Part shown: in pieces, positions 1 through 8,382 of the stretch | How positions within the stretch are numbered: position 1 is the first letter of the stretch | Layout of the letters: each line of letters begins with the position of its first letter | Assembly: GCF_944384735.1 (NCBI RefSeq) | Contig: NZ_CALWUN010000011.1 | Span: 1-43,383, forward strand | Direction of reading: 5' to 3' | Source: an uncultured Agathobaculum sp. | Lineage (GTDB): Bacteria; Bacillota; Clostridia; Oscillospirales; Butyricicoccaceae | DNA: 43,383 nucleotides | Program-made: the position numbers and the translations under genes | The notes under the pieces: model-generated | What the model saw: only the letters and a program-made list of their open reading frames with translations | The model's database searches: none | Told to the model about the DNA's origin: nothing

Positions 1-70
1 AGGACATCTTTGGGTGGCTCAATTATTCATGAGCGTATCCCTGTCAAATGGCTCACTTTTATATTAGCGT
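1..70. mobile_element. possible insertion-sequence end (IS21-like), partial
   Basis: The motif TGGCTCA occurs at about 15-21 and 50-56, flanking an AT-rich spacer with TTATTCATGAGCG and CCCTGTCAAA. Spaced TGGCTCA repeats resemble the multiple terminal repeats I associate with IS21-family elements, but no transposase lies inside the window. This is an inference from motif resemblance only. The element, if real, would lie left of base 1. Confidence 0.25.
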
Positions 71-898
71 TTACAGTTCAAGAAATTCCAGCAATTTCTG
101 CTCTAGTTCTCCAAAACGGTCACAGGCGGTTATCCTGCTTCAGTTTCTCCACCAGCAGCGGCAGCATGTTGTCGCTGACCAACAGATCATGTATCTCCCA
201 GCCCGGCAGTTGATTTACCAACTTCTGATCTTGAAGGTGCTGCTTCGCTGTGCCGACCAGCGTCTAACGGCCTCTGGAAAGGTGACAAAGAGCAGATCTT
301 GGCAGGCACACTCATTTTCAGAGAAACTCCATCGGTGCACCATGTTCTCCAGTTCTTCACGGAAAAAACTGTGTGGGGTTTCGTCCTTCTCGTCATCGGA
401 GGTATCTGTCACTGTGACGTTGAACTGAGCAGAGGGTGTGGCCGCCTGCATCAGCTTGGCCTTTACCGAGATTTGGAGTGAAGAAAAGCTGCCAAAATCG
501 CTGCAATAGCCGCACTCCCACCGGCTGCTTCGGGCATCGGATGTCTACAATATAGGTTGCCTCCCTTCCTGTTGACATTGTATCGAGGAAACGCTTGTTT
601 GGAAAGCCTATCGCTTCAACATCCAGGTGATGCCGGCAGCGGTACGCTCCGCCGCATGATTGTAGTGGTTGCCAGAGTTCAGATGAAACACCGTGTCAAT
701 TCCCTCTTTTTGATAGAAGGCCTGAATTTCCTGTATGTTCTGCCGAGCACTCCGCAGGACCGGACTCCGGGTCTTGCTCTTTCTGGCCCTAGGAAAAAGA
801 AGATGCAGTTCGGCCAGCGCTTTGGCTTGTGGAAGAAGATGTACTCTTTCATGTTTTGACAGATAATGTACTGCAGAATAATCCTGCTTATTGGATAA
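71..898 (-). pseudogene. decayed protein-coding remnant, several frameshifts, unidentified
   Basis: No intact gene is present, yet the minus strand shows successive protein-like stretches in alternating frames. From right to left they are a fragment ending at 608 (contains KALAELHLLFPRARKSKT and GIDTVFHLNSGNHYNHAAER), one with FPNKRFLDTMSTGREATYIV, one ending near 215 (contains ETPHSFFREELENMVHRWSF), one with KLVNQLPGWEIHDLLVSDN, and a tail RFGELEQKLLEFLEL that stops at 71. At least three frame changes and an internal stop are needed to join them, and the right-hand fragment has no start codon. I do not recognise the family. Its position at the island edge, beside a possible IS end, suggests an inactivated accessory gene. 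Chance open frames could explain part of it. Confidence 0.45.
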
Positions 899-981
899 AT
901 ATTATGCTAAACTGATTTCTAATGAAGAGAAACAGGATATATCAAAGCCGGATAGTTTTATTTATATTTGTCAATAAGTCC

Positions 982-1021
982 TTGTCGGATTTTGGAATAC
1001 CAGTTATACTAAATATAGTAT
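982..1021 (+). promoter_or_regulatory. promoter with overlapping inverted repeat before the PLD-helicase operon
   Basis: A -35 box TTGTCG at 982-987 and a -10 box TATACT at 1005-1010 are separated by 17 bases. ATACTA-AATA-TAGTAT, a perfect 6-bp inverted repeat at 1006-1021, covers the -10 box and the expected start site. That placement is typical of a repressor operator, but no regulator gene is visible nearby. Function is inferred. Confidence 0.55.
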
Positions 1022-1036
1022 ATAGGATATCTCGAT

Positions 1037-4000
1037 ATGAAGAATATGGGAAGCGTGAAAAATATGCTGCCTTCCGGCCTTTACGAACAAATCATCAATA
1101 CAGCCCTGAACCGTGAGCTTTCGGAGATCCCCGATGCTCGCAAATCGGTTGCGCCCATTGACAAGGCGGAGGCGTCCAAGGTATTGGCACAGTATCTGGC
1201 GGATGTAGTGCAAAAGGGTTTGGAGAATGTAATAGATAACGGAGGGGGCATCTCTGCGCAGATCGATCTTGTCAATCAAATTGTAGACCTCATTCAAAAT
1301 AAAACCCGAGAAGCTGACTTTGCCGCGCTGAGTGTTGACCAGCGGGCGGAGCAGCTTCTTGCGCTTTTGCGGGAACAAGACCCCAGGCTGGCCGTAGGCA
1401 AAACGGCTGCCGATCTGAGCCGGCCGGAGACCTCCATTGCCCAGAGCAGCCTGTTCACCGGGGCCATCCATGAGCCCCAGATGTACACCGAGCTCAAAAA
1501 GGAAATCGTCTCCGCCGACCGCATTGATATGCTGGTGTCTTTCATCAAGTGGAGCGGCCTGCGGCTCCTGATGGACGAGCTGCGGGAGTTCACCCAAAAC
1601 GGCGGTGAGCTGCGGATCATCACCACCTCTTATATGGGGGCCACCGATGTGAAGGCCATTGAGGAGCTGCGGACCCTGCCCAACACCAAAATCAAAGTCA
1701 GCTACGATACCAAGCGCACCCGACTCCACGCCAAGACCTATGTCTTTTACCGGGATACCGGCTTCACCACCGCCTATGTGGGCTCCTCCAACCTGTCCAA
1801 CGCCGCCATTTCCAGCGGTTTGGAGTGGAACGTGAAGGTGACCCGCAGAGACTTGCCGGAGAACATGGACAAGATTGCCGCCACCTTCGAGAGCTACTGG
1901 AATTCCAACGAGTTTGAGTACTACTCCGAGGATCAGAAGGAACGGCTGGCCCGGGCGCTGAAGGCGGAAAAATACTTTGATGCCAACAACGCCGAAGTCT
2001 ATACCATGGATATTGCACCCTACTCCTACCAGCAGGAGATTTTGGACAAGTTGGAGGCGGAGCGCGCCGTTCGGGGCTATACTCGTAATCTGGTGGTGGC
2101 AGCCACCGGCACCGGCAAGACGGTGATCTCTGCTCTGGATTATAAGCGCTTTTGCAGGCAGCACCCCGGAAAGCCCTGCCGGCTGCTGTTTGTGGCGCAC
2201 CGAGAGGAAATTCTGCGGCAGAGCCTGTACACTTTCCGGGCGGTTTTGAAGGACGCCAATTTCGGCGAACTGTTTGTAGGTAGCTATCAGCCGGAGAGCA
2301 TTGACCATCTGTTCCTTTCCATCCAGACCTTCAATTCGCAGGATTTTACCTCTAAGATTGCTCCAGATTTTTACGATTACATCGTTGTGGACGAGTTTCA
2401 TCACGCGGCGGCGCCTACCTACCAGAAACTGCTGTCTTACTATCAGCCCAAGATTTTGCTGGGGCTGACCGCCACGCCGGAGCGCATGGACGGCAAAAGC
2501 GTTTTGACTTATTTCGATAACCGCATTGCCGCGGAGATCCGCCTGCCCGAGGCCATCGACCGCAAGCTGCTGTGCCCGTTTCAATATTTCGGCGTCACGG
2601 ATACCGTGGACCTCAACACGCTCAAGTGGAGCCGGGGAGGGTATGACACAAAAGAGCTTGAAAATCTATATTCGTTCAGTGGAGCGGTCGCGGATCGCCG
2701 CGCCGATTTGGTGGTGTCCTCGCTTCTCAAGTATGTGACCGATATTGACGAGGTCAAGGGGCTGGGCTTTTGTGTATCCATTGAACACGCGAAGTTCATG
2801 TGCCACTATTTCAACAGCCGCGGAATCCCCTCCATTTTTCTGATTGGGCAATCCTCCGATGAGGAGAGAAAAACTGCCAAAGGGCGGTTGGTAAGCGGCG
2901 AGGTTCGCTTCATCTTCGTGGTGGATATTTATAACGAGGGCGTGGACATCCCGGAGGTCAACACGGTGCTGTTTCTACGTCCCACCGAATCTTTGACCAT
3001 CTTCCTTCAGCAGCTGGGGCGCGGTCTGCGTCTGGCGGAGGATAAGGAATGTCTGACCGTGCTGGACTTTATCGGCCAAGCCAACAAGCGGTACAACTTC
3101 GAGGACAAGTTTGCCGCCCTGCTGTCCAACACCACCCGCAGCGTGACCCGGGAGATCAAGGACGGTTTTGTCTCCGCGCCAAAGGGCTGCTACATCCAGC
3201 TGGAAAAGAAGGCAGCCAAGTACATTTTGGACAACATCCGCGCGTCCTACGGCCATACCGCCGGGCTGGTATCCCGGGTGGCCAGCTTTGCGGAGGACAG
3301 CGGTCTGGAGCTGACATTGGCAAACTTCCTGGACTATTATCATTTGGATCCCAGGGCAATCTATAAGTTTTCCTCCTTCTCCCGCATCTGCGTCCGGGCG
3401 GATGCAATTGCGGATTTCAGCGAACCGCTGGAGGAGGTACTTACAAAAGCCTTTGGTCGGTTGGCCGTTGTGGACTCCCGGCGCTGGATCCGCTTTTTGC
3501 TGGATCTGCTGCCGCGCCTGGACGATGTGGACTTTGCGGCGCTGGGTGAGTTGGAACAGCGGATGCTCCAGATGTTCTATGTGACCGTTTGGGGCAAGAC
3601 GGCGGACAATTGGGCATCCGATGCGGTACTGGATAATCTGTATGCGCTCTCGGACAGCCCTGTGCTGCTTGATGAGCTTTTGGAGCTGCTCCGCTACCGG
3701 TATGAGCAGATTGACTTCATTGACGAGCCGGTGGAGTTGGGCTTTGACTGTCCGCTGGATCTCCACTGTACCTATACCCGTGACCAACTTCTGGTGGCGT
3801 TGGATTTCTTGAAACCGGCAACGGTGCGTGAGGGTGTGAAATGGCTGCCAGAGAAGCGGCTGGATGTGTTCTTCGTGACGCTGAATAAGGCGGATAAGGA
3901 TTATTCGCCCACCACTATGTATCACGATTACTCCATCAACGAGAACCTGTTCCACTGGCAGAGCCAGAGCACCACAGCGGCGGACTCGCCCACTGGGCAG

Positions 4001-4219
4001 CGATACATTCGCCATCGGGAGCGGGGGAGCAAGGTGCTGCTGTTTGTCCGGGAGTTCAAGGCGGACCGGATTACCGGAGGCGCAGAGGCCTATACCTTCC
4101 TGAGCACGGCAAATTATGTGAAACATGAGGGGAGCCGGCCGATGAATATCATCTGGAAGCTGGATCGGCCCATTCCGGCGAAGTTTTTGAAGAAGACAAA
4201 TAAATTGGTGGTGGGATAA
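1037..4219 (+). CDS. PLD-nuclease / SF2 helicase / DUF3427 protein
   Basis: This 1060-residue protein combines a nuclease-like and a motor domain. A phospholipase D-type motif lies near residues 229-254 (RLHAKTYVF with H231 and K233, then GSSNLSNAAISSGLEWN). An SF2 helicase follows: Walker A ATGTGKT about 356-362, a DEFH variant of the DEAH box at 452-455, GLTATPER about 475-482, and a motif VI QLGRGLRLAEDKECLTVLDF. The long C-terminal part fits DUF3427, which usually trails such helicases. One HKD motif implies a dimer for catalysis. The family is known from restriction and defence neighbourhoods; translocation with nucleic-acid cleavage is inferred. The ATG at 1037 follows a weak AGGA; an ATG at 1046 is possible. 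The stop codon abuts the NUDIX start codon, so the two are probably translated together. Confidence 0.9.
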   Translation: MKNMGSVKNMLPSGLYEQIINTALNRELSEIPDARKSVAPIDKAEASKVLAQYLADVVQKGLENVIDNGGGISAQIDLVNQIVDLIQNKTREADFAALSVDQRAEQLLALLREQDPRLAVGKTAADLSRPETSIAQSSLFTGAIHEPQMYTELKKEIVSADRIDMLVSFIKWSGLRLLMDELREFTQNGGELRIITTSYMGATDVKAIEELRTLPNTKIKVSYDTKRTRLHAKTYVFYRDTGFTTAYVGSSNLSNAAISSGLEWNVKVTRRDLPENMDKIAATFESYWNSNEFEYYSEDQKERLARALKAEKYFDANNAEVYTMDIAPYSYQQEILDKLEAERAVRGYTRNLVVAATGTGKTVISALDYKRFCRQHPGKPCRLLFVAHREEILRQSLYTFRAVLKDANFGELFVGSYQPESIDHLFLSIQTFNSQDFTSKIAPDFYDYIVVDEFHHAAAPTYQKLLSYYQPKILLGLTATPERMDGKSVLTYFDNRIAAEIRLPEAIDRKLLCPFQYFGVTDTVDLNTLKWSRGGYDTKELENLYSFSGAVADRRADLVVSSLLKYVTDIDEVKGLGFCVSIEHAKFMCHYFNSRGIPSIFLIGQSSDEERKTAKGRLVSGEVRFIFVVDIYNEGVDIPEVNTVLFLRPTESLTIFLQQLGRGLRLAEDKECLTVLDFIGQANKRYNFEDKFAALLSNTTRSVTREIKDGFVSAPKGCYIQLEKKAAKYILDNIRASYGHTAGLVSRVASFAEDSGLELTLANFLDYYHLDPRAIYKFSSFSRICVRADAIADFSEPLEEVLTKAFGRLAVVDSRRWIRFLLDLLPRLDDVDFAALGELEQRMLQMFYVTVWGKTADNWASDAVLDNLYALSDSPVLLDELLELLRYRYEQIDFIDEPVELGFDCPLDLHCTYTRDQLLVALDFLKPATVREGVKWLPEKRLDVFFVTLNKADKDYSPTTMYHDYSINENLFHWQSQSTTAADSPTGQRYIRHRERGSKVLLFVREFKADRITGGAEAYTFLSTANYVKHEGSRPMNIIWKLDRPIPAKFLKKTNKLVVG

Positions 4220-4609
4220 ATGACGGAGGTAGTAGCGGCCCTGATCTGGGATCAGGACAAGTTTATGATTTGCCAGCGCCCGGCCCATAAGGCCAGAGGG
4301 CTTTTGTGGGAGTTTGTTGGGGGAAAGGTAGAGCCGGGAGAGACCAAGGAACAGGCACTTGTTCGGGAATGTCAGGAGGAGCTTGCTGCTACGCTGGATG
4401 TAGGCGAGGCATTCATGGATGTAACGCATGAATACCCGGATTTGACGGTTCATCTGACATTGTTCTATGCCGCAATCCGGGAAGGGGTTCCGCAGAAACT
4501 GGAGCACAACGATATCCGCTGGATCACGGCAGACGAGATCGACCAGTATGCGTTTTGTCCTGCGGATGAGGAGATATTAGAACGGTTGAAAAAGGGCAGT
4601 CTTCATTGA
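4220..4609 (+). CDS. NUDIX hydrolase, MutT-like (deoxy)nucleoside triphosphate pyrophosphohydrolase
   Basis: This 129-residue protein carries a complete NUDIX box, beginning GGKVEPGETKEQALVRECQE and continuing EL, so G, E, RE and EE metal-binding positions are all in place. The N-terminal strand VVAALIWDQDKFMICQRP and the downstream WITADEI are typical of small MutT-type enzymes that hydrolyse (oxidised) dNTPs to monophosphates. The start codon touches the helicase stop codon (TAAATG), so translational coupling is likely. MutT-like genes beside or fused to DUF3427 helicases are, to my knowledge, recurrent. Whether this one sanitises nucleotides, removes an inhibitory nucleotide or depletes dNTPs during phage growth cannot be read from the sequence. 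Confidence 0.9.
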   Translation: MTEVVAALIWDQDKFMICQRPAHKARGLLWEFVGGKVEPGETKEQALVRECQEELAATLDVGEAFMDVTHEYPDLTVHLTLFYAAIREGVPQKLEHNDIRWITADEIDQYAFCPADEEILERLKKGSLH

Positions 4610-4630
4610 CAATCAGATAGGGGGATACCA

Positions 4631-6628
4631 GTGGACAATTTGTCGCTATTTGATGTTCCGGAACAAGTGCAGGAGCAGATCGATATTCCGGCGCTGACAT
4701 CTCTTGATGTTGTCAAGATGGAATTTGCCGGAGCGGAAACGCTTTCATGGCAGGAGTTGTTTTCCGGGTTTGATACCTTGCATGCCATTACGTATTCTTC
4801 CGGCATCGATTTTGCTTATCAGCTGATCGGTCTCTTTGAACAGGCGGAAATTTTGTTCGGCTGTGACGAGGTGATTTCCTATTCTTTGCAAGAGGTGATG
4901 GCTTACCAATGCAAGATGGTGGAGCGTATACGGGACACTGCCAGCAAGATGAAGCTGGACTTGGTTTCTCGTATCGAAAATGGTACGCTGCGTTTTTATG
5001 TGGCGCGCAGCGCGTTATCGCATGAAAAGATTTATCTTCTGTCGAATAAGGACGGGCGCAAGCGGGTTGTTATGGGCTCGGCAAACATGTCCCGCGCAGC
5101 ATTCTGTGGATACCAGCGGGAGAATATCTGCTATGTGGATGGCGCCGCCGCTTATGACTGGTATTGGGATTGTTATTGCCAGCTGCGGGAAGATTGCACC
5201 GATCAAATTGCAAAGGAAACCTTGCTCTGCGCAGAAGATGGGGAGAACCTGGAAGAACTGCCGATTGCACGGACTGTAAAGGTGAAAAAGGCGCTGGTTT
5301 TGCAGCCAACGGAAGAAGCAAAAGCGGAAGTGCGGTTTGCACTGGATATAAAGAATTTGGCAGGGAAGTTTACACCCTCTGTGCCAAAACCGGACAAGAA
5401 AGGCAAATTGATGCTGTCGCCGGAAAAAATAAAATCCATCCGTCGTCAGGTGGTGGCGACACAGAAACAGGAGAAAGAACTGCAAAGCGAATATCCGCAG
5501 CTTGAAATCTTTCCGGATGAGATGTTGGTGCGGCTTAATGGAACCGATTTGGACTTATATCCTCCGAAAACAGAAATTGAGAAAGACGTTGCTTTGTTCC
5601 TGAAATATATGGATGGATATGAGAAATTTCATGGCGATGTGACTGGGATGCAGCGGCGGTACTATGAATTTGCCAATTGGTTCTTTTGTTCTCCGTTTAT
5701 GGCATGTATGCGAGACATGGCGGTGCATTATAACCAGAATTTGCTTCCTTATCCGGTGTTTGGTCTGGTATATGGGCAGAGCAAGGCGGGCAAGACCAGT
5801 TTTTTAGAGACGCTTCTCAAAATGATGATAGGGCAAAAAACAAAAATCTCTGCACCGGATTTTACCCGGTCCAGCATTGAAGGGCTCAAACGCACGGTAA
5901 AGGGTGCGCCGATCATTGTAGATGACTTGACCAACACCCGTTTTAACCAGCATGCCATTGAAACGATCAAAAATGATGACTTCGGTGTGGTGGATGGCCT
6001 TGTGCACTATCCGGCGGTGGTTATCAGCGCTAACGAAGATGTAAAAGCTGTCGCGCCGGAAGTGATCCGCCGTACGGTTATCTGTCGGGTACAGGCTGGC
6101 CTGACCAACACAGAAGTCATGCGCAGCAGCGTGGTGCGCACGGTGCAGCGCGAGGTGGGAACTGCTTTGTATCGGGAGTATCTGCGGCGAATGTTGGAAC
6201 TGGTTCCTGATTTGTTAGAAATCATGAAAAGCGAGGAAGCGGAAAGTGCGCCGGATATTCTGGCAGAGTCCTCTCAGGTGTTGATTGAAATTTTCGAGGA
6301 GTTTTCGGATACAGATCTTCCGTCGTATATACGTCTGCTTGAATTGGAAGATTATTTCAGCGAAAAAGTGACGGGGAGTTACGCCATCAAGACCATTCGC
6401 AGTGCATGGAATACTAGCCGGACATCCTTTGAAATTTCCGAGCGCAATAATGAGATTCGGTATAACGCAGGAGCTATTTGGGAAGCGGACCGCGTATTAA
6501 AAGAATTGCCCGAGACGCTGGAGGCGCACAAATCCAGAGAGTGGGTTGTAATGAATTTGGAGGAAGCACGGGCGTTTTTTGGCATCCCGTTCAAAAAATC
6601 TTGGTTGGATCGTTTTCAAAAGAGGTAA
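4631..6628 (+). CDS. PLD-like nuclease fused to a P-loop (SF3/AAA-like) ATPase
   Basis: The protein has 665 residues and starts at GTG 4631, 6 bases after AGGGGG. The N-terminal third has a PLD-type motif, SHEKIYLL with H131 and K133 then GSANMSRAAF about 149-158. A Lys/Glu-rich linker follows. The C-terminal half is a P-loop ATPase: Walker A GQSKAGKTS about 382-390, Walker B PIIVDD about 427-432, a sensor-1-like VVISANED about 463-470, and RR at 480-481 placed like an arginine finger. The ATPase order resembles SF3/D5-type primase helicases rather than SF2. One HKD half-site implies dimerisation. I do not know a named family for this fusion. It is the second PLD protein of the cluster, which suggests the two act on the same substrate or at successive steps. 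Confidence 0.75.
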   Translation: MDNLSLFDVPEQVQEQIDIPALTSLDVVKMEFAGAETLSWQELFSGFDTLHAITYSSGIDFAYQLIGLFEQAEILFGCDEVISYSLQEVMAYQCKMVERIRDTASKMKLDLVSRIENGTLRFYVARSALSHEKIYLLSNKDGRKRVVMGSANMSRAAFCGYQRENICYVDGAAAYDWYWDCYCQLREDCTDQIAKETLLCAEDGENLEELPIARTVKVKKALVLQPTEEAKAEVRFALDIKNLAGKFTPSVPKPDKKGKLMLSPEKIKSIRRQVVATQKQEKELQSEYPQLEIFPDEMLVRLNGTDLDLYPPKTEIEKDVALFLKYMDGYEKFHGDVTGMQRRYYEFANWFFCSPFMACMRDMAVHYNQNLLPYPVFGLVYGQSKAGKTSFLETLLKMMIGQKTKISAPDFTRSSIEGLKRTVKGAPIIVDDLTNTRFNQHAIETIKNDDFGVVDGLVHYPAVVISANEDVKAVAPEVIRRTVICRVQAGLTNTEVMRSSVVRTVQREVGTALYREYLRRMLELVPDLLEIMKSEEAESAPDILAESSQVLIEIFEEFSDTDLPSYIRLLELEDYFSEKVTGSYAIKTIRSAWNTSRTSFEISERNNEIRYNAGAIWEADRVLKELPETLEAHKSREWVVMNLEEARAFFGIPFKKSWLDRFQKR

Positions 6629-6631
6629 AGT

Positions 6632-6943
6632 ATGAAGCAATATTTCAAATTGGTGCGTGACCGTATTCCAGAGATTATCGAAGCAGACGGAAAAACATGC
6701 GTTTGCAAAACACTTTCTGACGAGGACTACATATCTCTTCTGGACCAAAAGCTGAATGAAGAATTGGCAGAATATCAGGAAAGCAAATCTCTGGAAGAGC
6801 TCGCCGGCCTTCTGGAGGTCATGTGGGCGGTCGTGAAGGCCCGCGGGTGGACGCTGGAAGAACTGGAGCAGGTTCGGGCAGATAAGGCGGCCAAGCGGGG
6901 CGGATTTGAGAAAAAGATCCTACTGAAAGAAGTGCAGGGATGA
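6632..6943 (+). CDS. MazG-like nucleoside triphosphate pyrophosphohydrolase
   Basis: This 103-residue all-alpha protein opens with YFKLVRDRIPEIIEADGK, has LNEELAEYQE and SLEELAGLLEVMWAV, and ends KRGGFEKKILLKE. These are hallmarks of the small MazG/phosphoribosyl-ATP pyrophosphatase-like family. The usual E-E-x-x-E and E-x-x-D metal pattern is only partly kept, because the second helix reads EELAGLLEV where D is commoner than G; activity is therefore likely but not certain. The start lies 3 bases after the PLD-ATPase stop, and the stop overlaps the next start by 4 bases (ATGA). Together with the NUDIX gene it makes two nucleotide-pyrophosphate hydrolases in one operon, a repeated theme. Confidence 0.85.
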   Translation: MKQYFKLVRDRIPEIIEADGKTCVCKTLSDEDYISLLDQKLNEELAEYQESKSLEELAGLLEVMWAVVKARGWTLEELEQVRADKAAKRGGFEKKILLKEVQG

Positions 6944-7398
6944 GCAGTTCAGCAATCCAGAATTTAGTTGCAGAAAAGATAAAAATGTTGTATAGCATTT
7001 CTAAGGAACTGGAAGGCATGTTTTCTGGAAGGCACTACACTCCAGACGGCCACATGATTGGGAGTATTGGTGAAGCCTTGGCAGCCTGTTGCTATGGGCT
7101 GAAGTTATTCGAAGCATCTGAGAAAACACATGATGGTCAAGCCACTGACGGACGCCTGGTTCAAATCAAAGCAACACAAATTAGTCGTGTTGCGATTTCC
7201 AGTGAGCCGGAGTGGCTGCTCGTGCTGAAAATACATAAAGATGGCACCTTTTCTGAGGAATACAATGGGTCTGGTAAACTGGCCTGGGAGTATTGCGGGA
7301 AAATGCAGAAAAATGGTCAGCGCTTCATCTCTCTGTCAAAACTGCGGGAACTTCAAACAAGAGTCCCGCAGTCTGAACGCCTAAAGCAAATAATGTGA
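6940..7398 (+). CDS. DUF6998-type protein, putative PD-(D/E)XK nuclease
   Basis: The protein has 152 residues. The central stretch contains GSIGEALAACCYGL, then HDGQATDGRLVQIKAT. An acidic residue in GE, a D in HDG or TDG and a Q-x-K triplet form the usual scaffold of restriction-endonuclease-fold proteins, and LLVLKIHKDGTFSEEYNGSG resembles the DUF6998 family as I remember it. The start codon overlaps the MazG stop (ATGA), so it belongs to the same operon. A nuclease or DNA-binding role is inferred from motif order, not established. A sequence-divergent restriction subunit is the main alternative. Confidence 0.65.
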   Translation: MSSSAIQNLVAEKIKMLYSISKELEGMFSGRHYTPDGHMIGSIGEALAACCYGLKLFEASEKTHDGQATDGRLVQIKATQISRVAISSEPEWLLVLKIHKDGTFSEEYNGSGKLAWEYCGKMQKNGQRFISLSKLRELQTRVPQSERLKQIM

Positions 7399-7408
7399 GG
7401 TGACCACC

Positions 7409-8382
7409 ATGCCTACCTACCGCTCTGCCTCCGGCAGCAGTGCTGAGGATCTATTCATCGAACTGTTCTCTGACATCTTTGGCGCAGAGAAAGTCGGCTA
7501 TCTCTACTCCCAGTATCCCTTTTCCGACATCTATCAGAACAGCCGGTTTGCCGACTTCCTGATCGAAAACGGCGGGCACAAGGTGGCCATTGAGATCGAT
7601 GACGAGGCTTCTCACAACCCCAAGCTGGTCTCCCAGAACAAGTTCTATGATGATCTGCTCAAGCAGAACAGCATGATCTATCTGGGGGGGATGTATACCG
7701 CTGGGCGGTGCGGCAGATGCAGCAGCAGTCGGAAACCGTCAAGGATGAGCTGCGGGTATTCCTGGGCCAGCATCCCAGTTTCCGGGAGATCGAGGATTAC
7801 CTCCCCACTCAGCGGGGCAAGTCGCTGGACGGCTCTCAGTTGAATTTGAAGGAGCATCAGAAACAGGCTCTTATGGCGTTGGAGCAGATGCGCCGCAACT
7901 TTGAGTCCATCGCCCTGCTTTATCACGCAACCGGCACTGGCAAGACGGTGACCGCCGTCATGGATGCCAAGCGCTTCGGCAAACGCACGCTGTTCCTGGC
8001 CCACACGGTGGAACTGGTGGATCAGGCCACCAAGACCTTCCGGGAGCTGTGGCCCAGGGCTACGGTGGGCCGCTATGTGGAGAGCGTGAAGCAAGGCGGC
8101 GCTTTTGTGGTTTGCGGCAGTATTCAGAGCGTGGCTCTGAACTTGGAGCGGTTCAAATCGGATGATTTCGGCTACATCATCGTAGACGAGGCCCACCACG
8201 CTTCTGCGGATACATATCAGAAAGTTCTGTCCTACTTCACGCCGGATTTTACTCTGGGCCTGACCGCCACGCCGGAGCGGGCCGACGATAAGAACATCCT
8301 GGATATTTTCAAAAATACCGCCCACAAGCTGGATGTCCAGACCGCTGTGGAGATCGGCGAGTTGGTGCCGGTGCGGTGCATC
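7409..8382 (+). pseudogene. DEAD/DEAH helicase with DUF559/Vsr-like N-terminus, frameshifted and truncated
   Basis: The ATG at 7409 follows AGGTGA. The first frame encodes SSAEDLFIELFSDIFG and a nuclease-like stretch VAIEIDDEASHNP plus QNKFYDDLLKQN, similar to DUF559/Vsr proteins. The frame is lost at a run of seven G at 7684-7690. Resuming one frame over gives DVYRWAVRQMQQQSETVKDE, then Walker A ATGTGKT, VDEAHHAS and GLTATPER. A deletion of T from an original GGGGTGGG, giving a W codon, would explain the shift. Homology stops after GELVPVRC near 8377-8383, where sequence of an oppositely oriented mobile-element gene begins. The second RecA domain and everything beyond are missing. It may originally have been the last gene of the defence-like operon. 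Confidence 0.85.

Noticed and set aside
1037..4219. Assignment to Mokosh type II (helicase-PLD single protein)
   Set aside because: Here the PLD motif is N-terminal and the C-terminus fits DUF3427, with partner genes; the match is only at the level of shared domain types.
1004..4507. Long minus-strand open frames (1004-2584 and 2975-4507) opposite the PLD-helicase
   Set aside because: They are antisense to a protein with complete helicase and PLD motifs, have low-complexity composition and lack ribosome sites.
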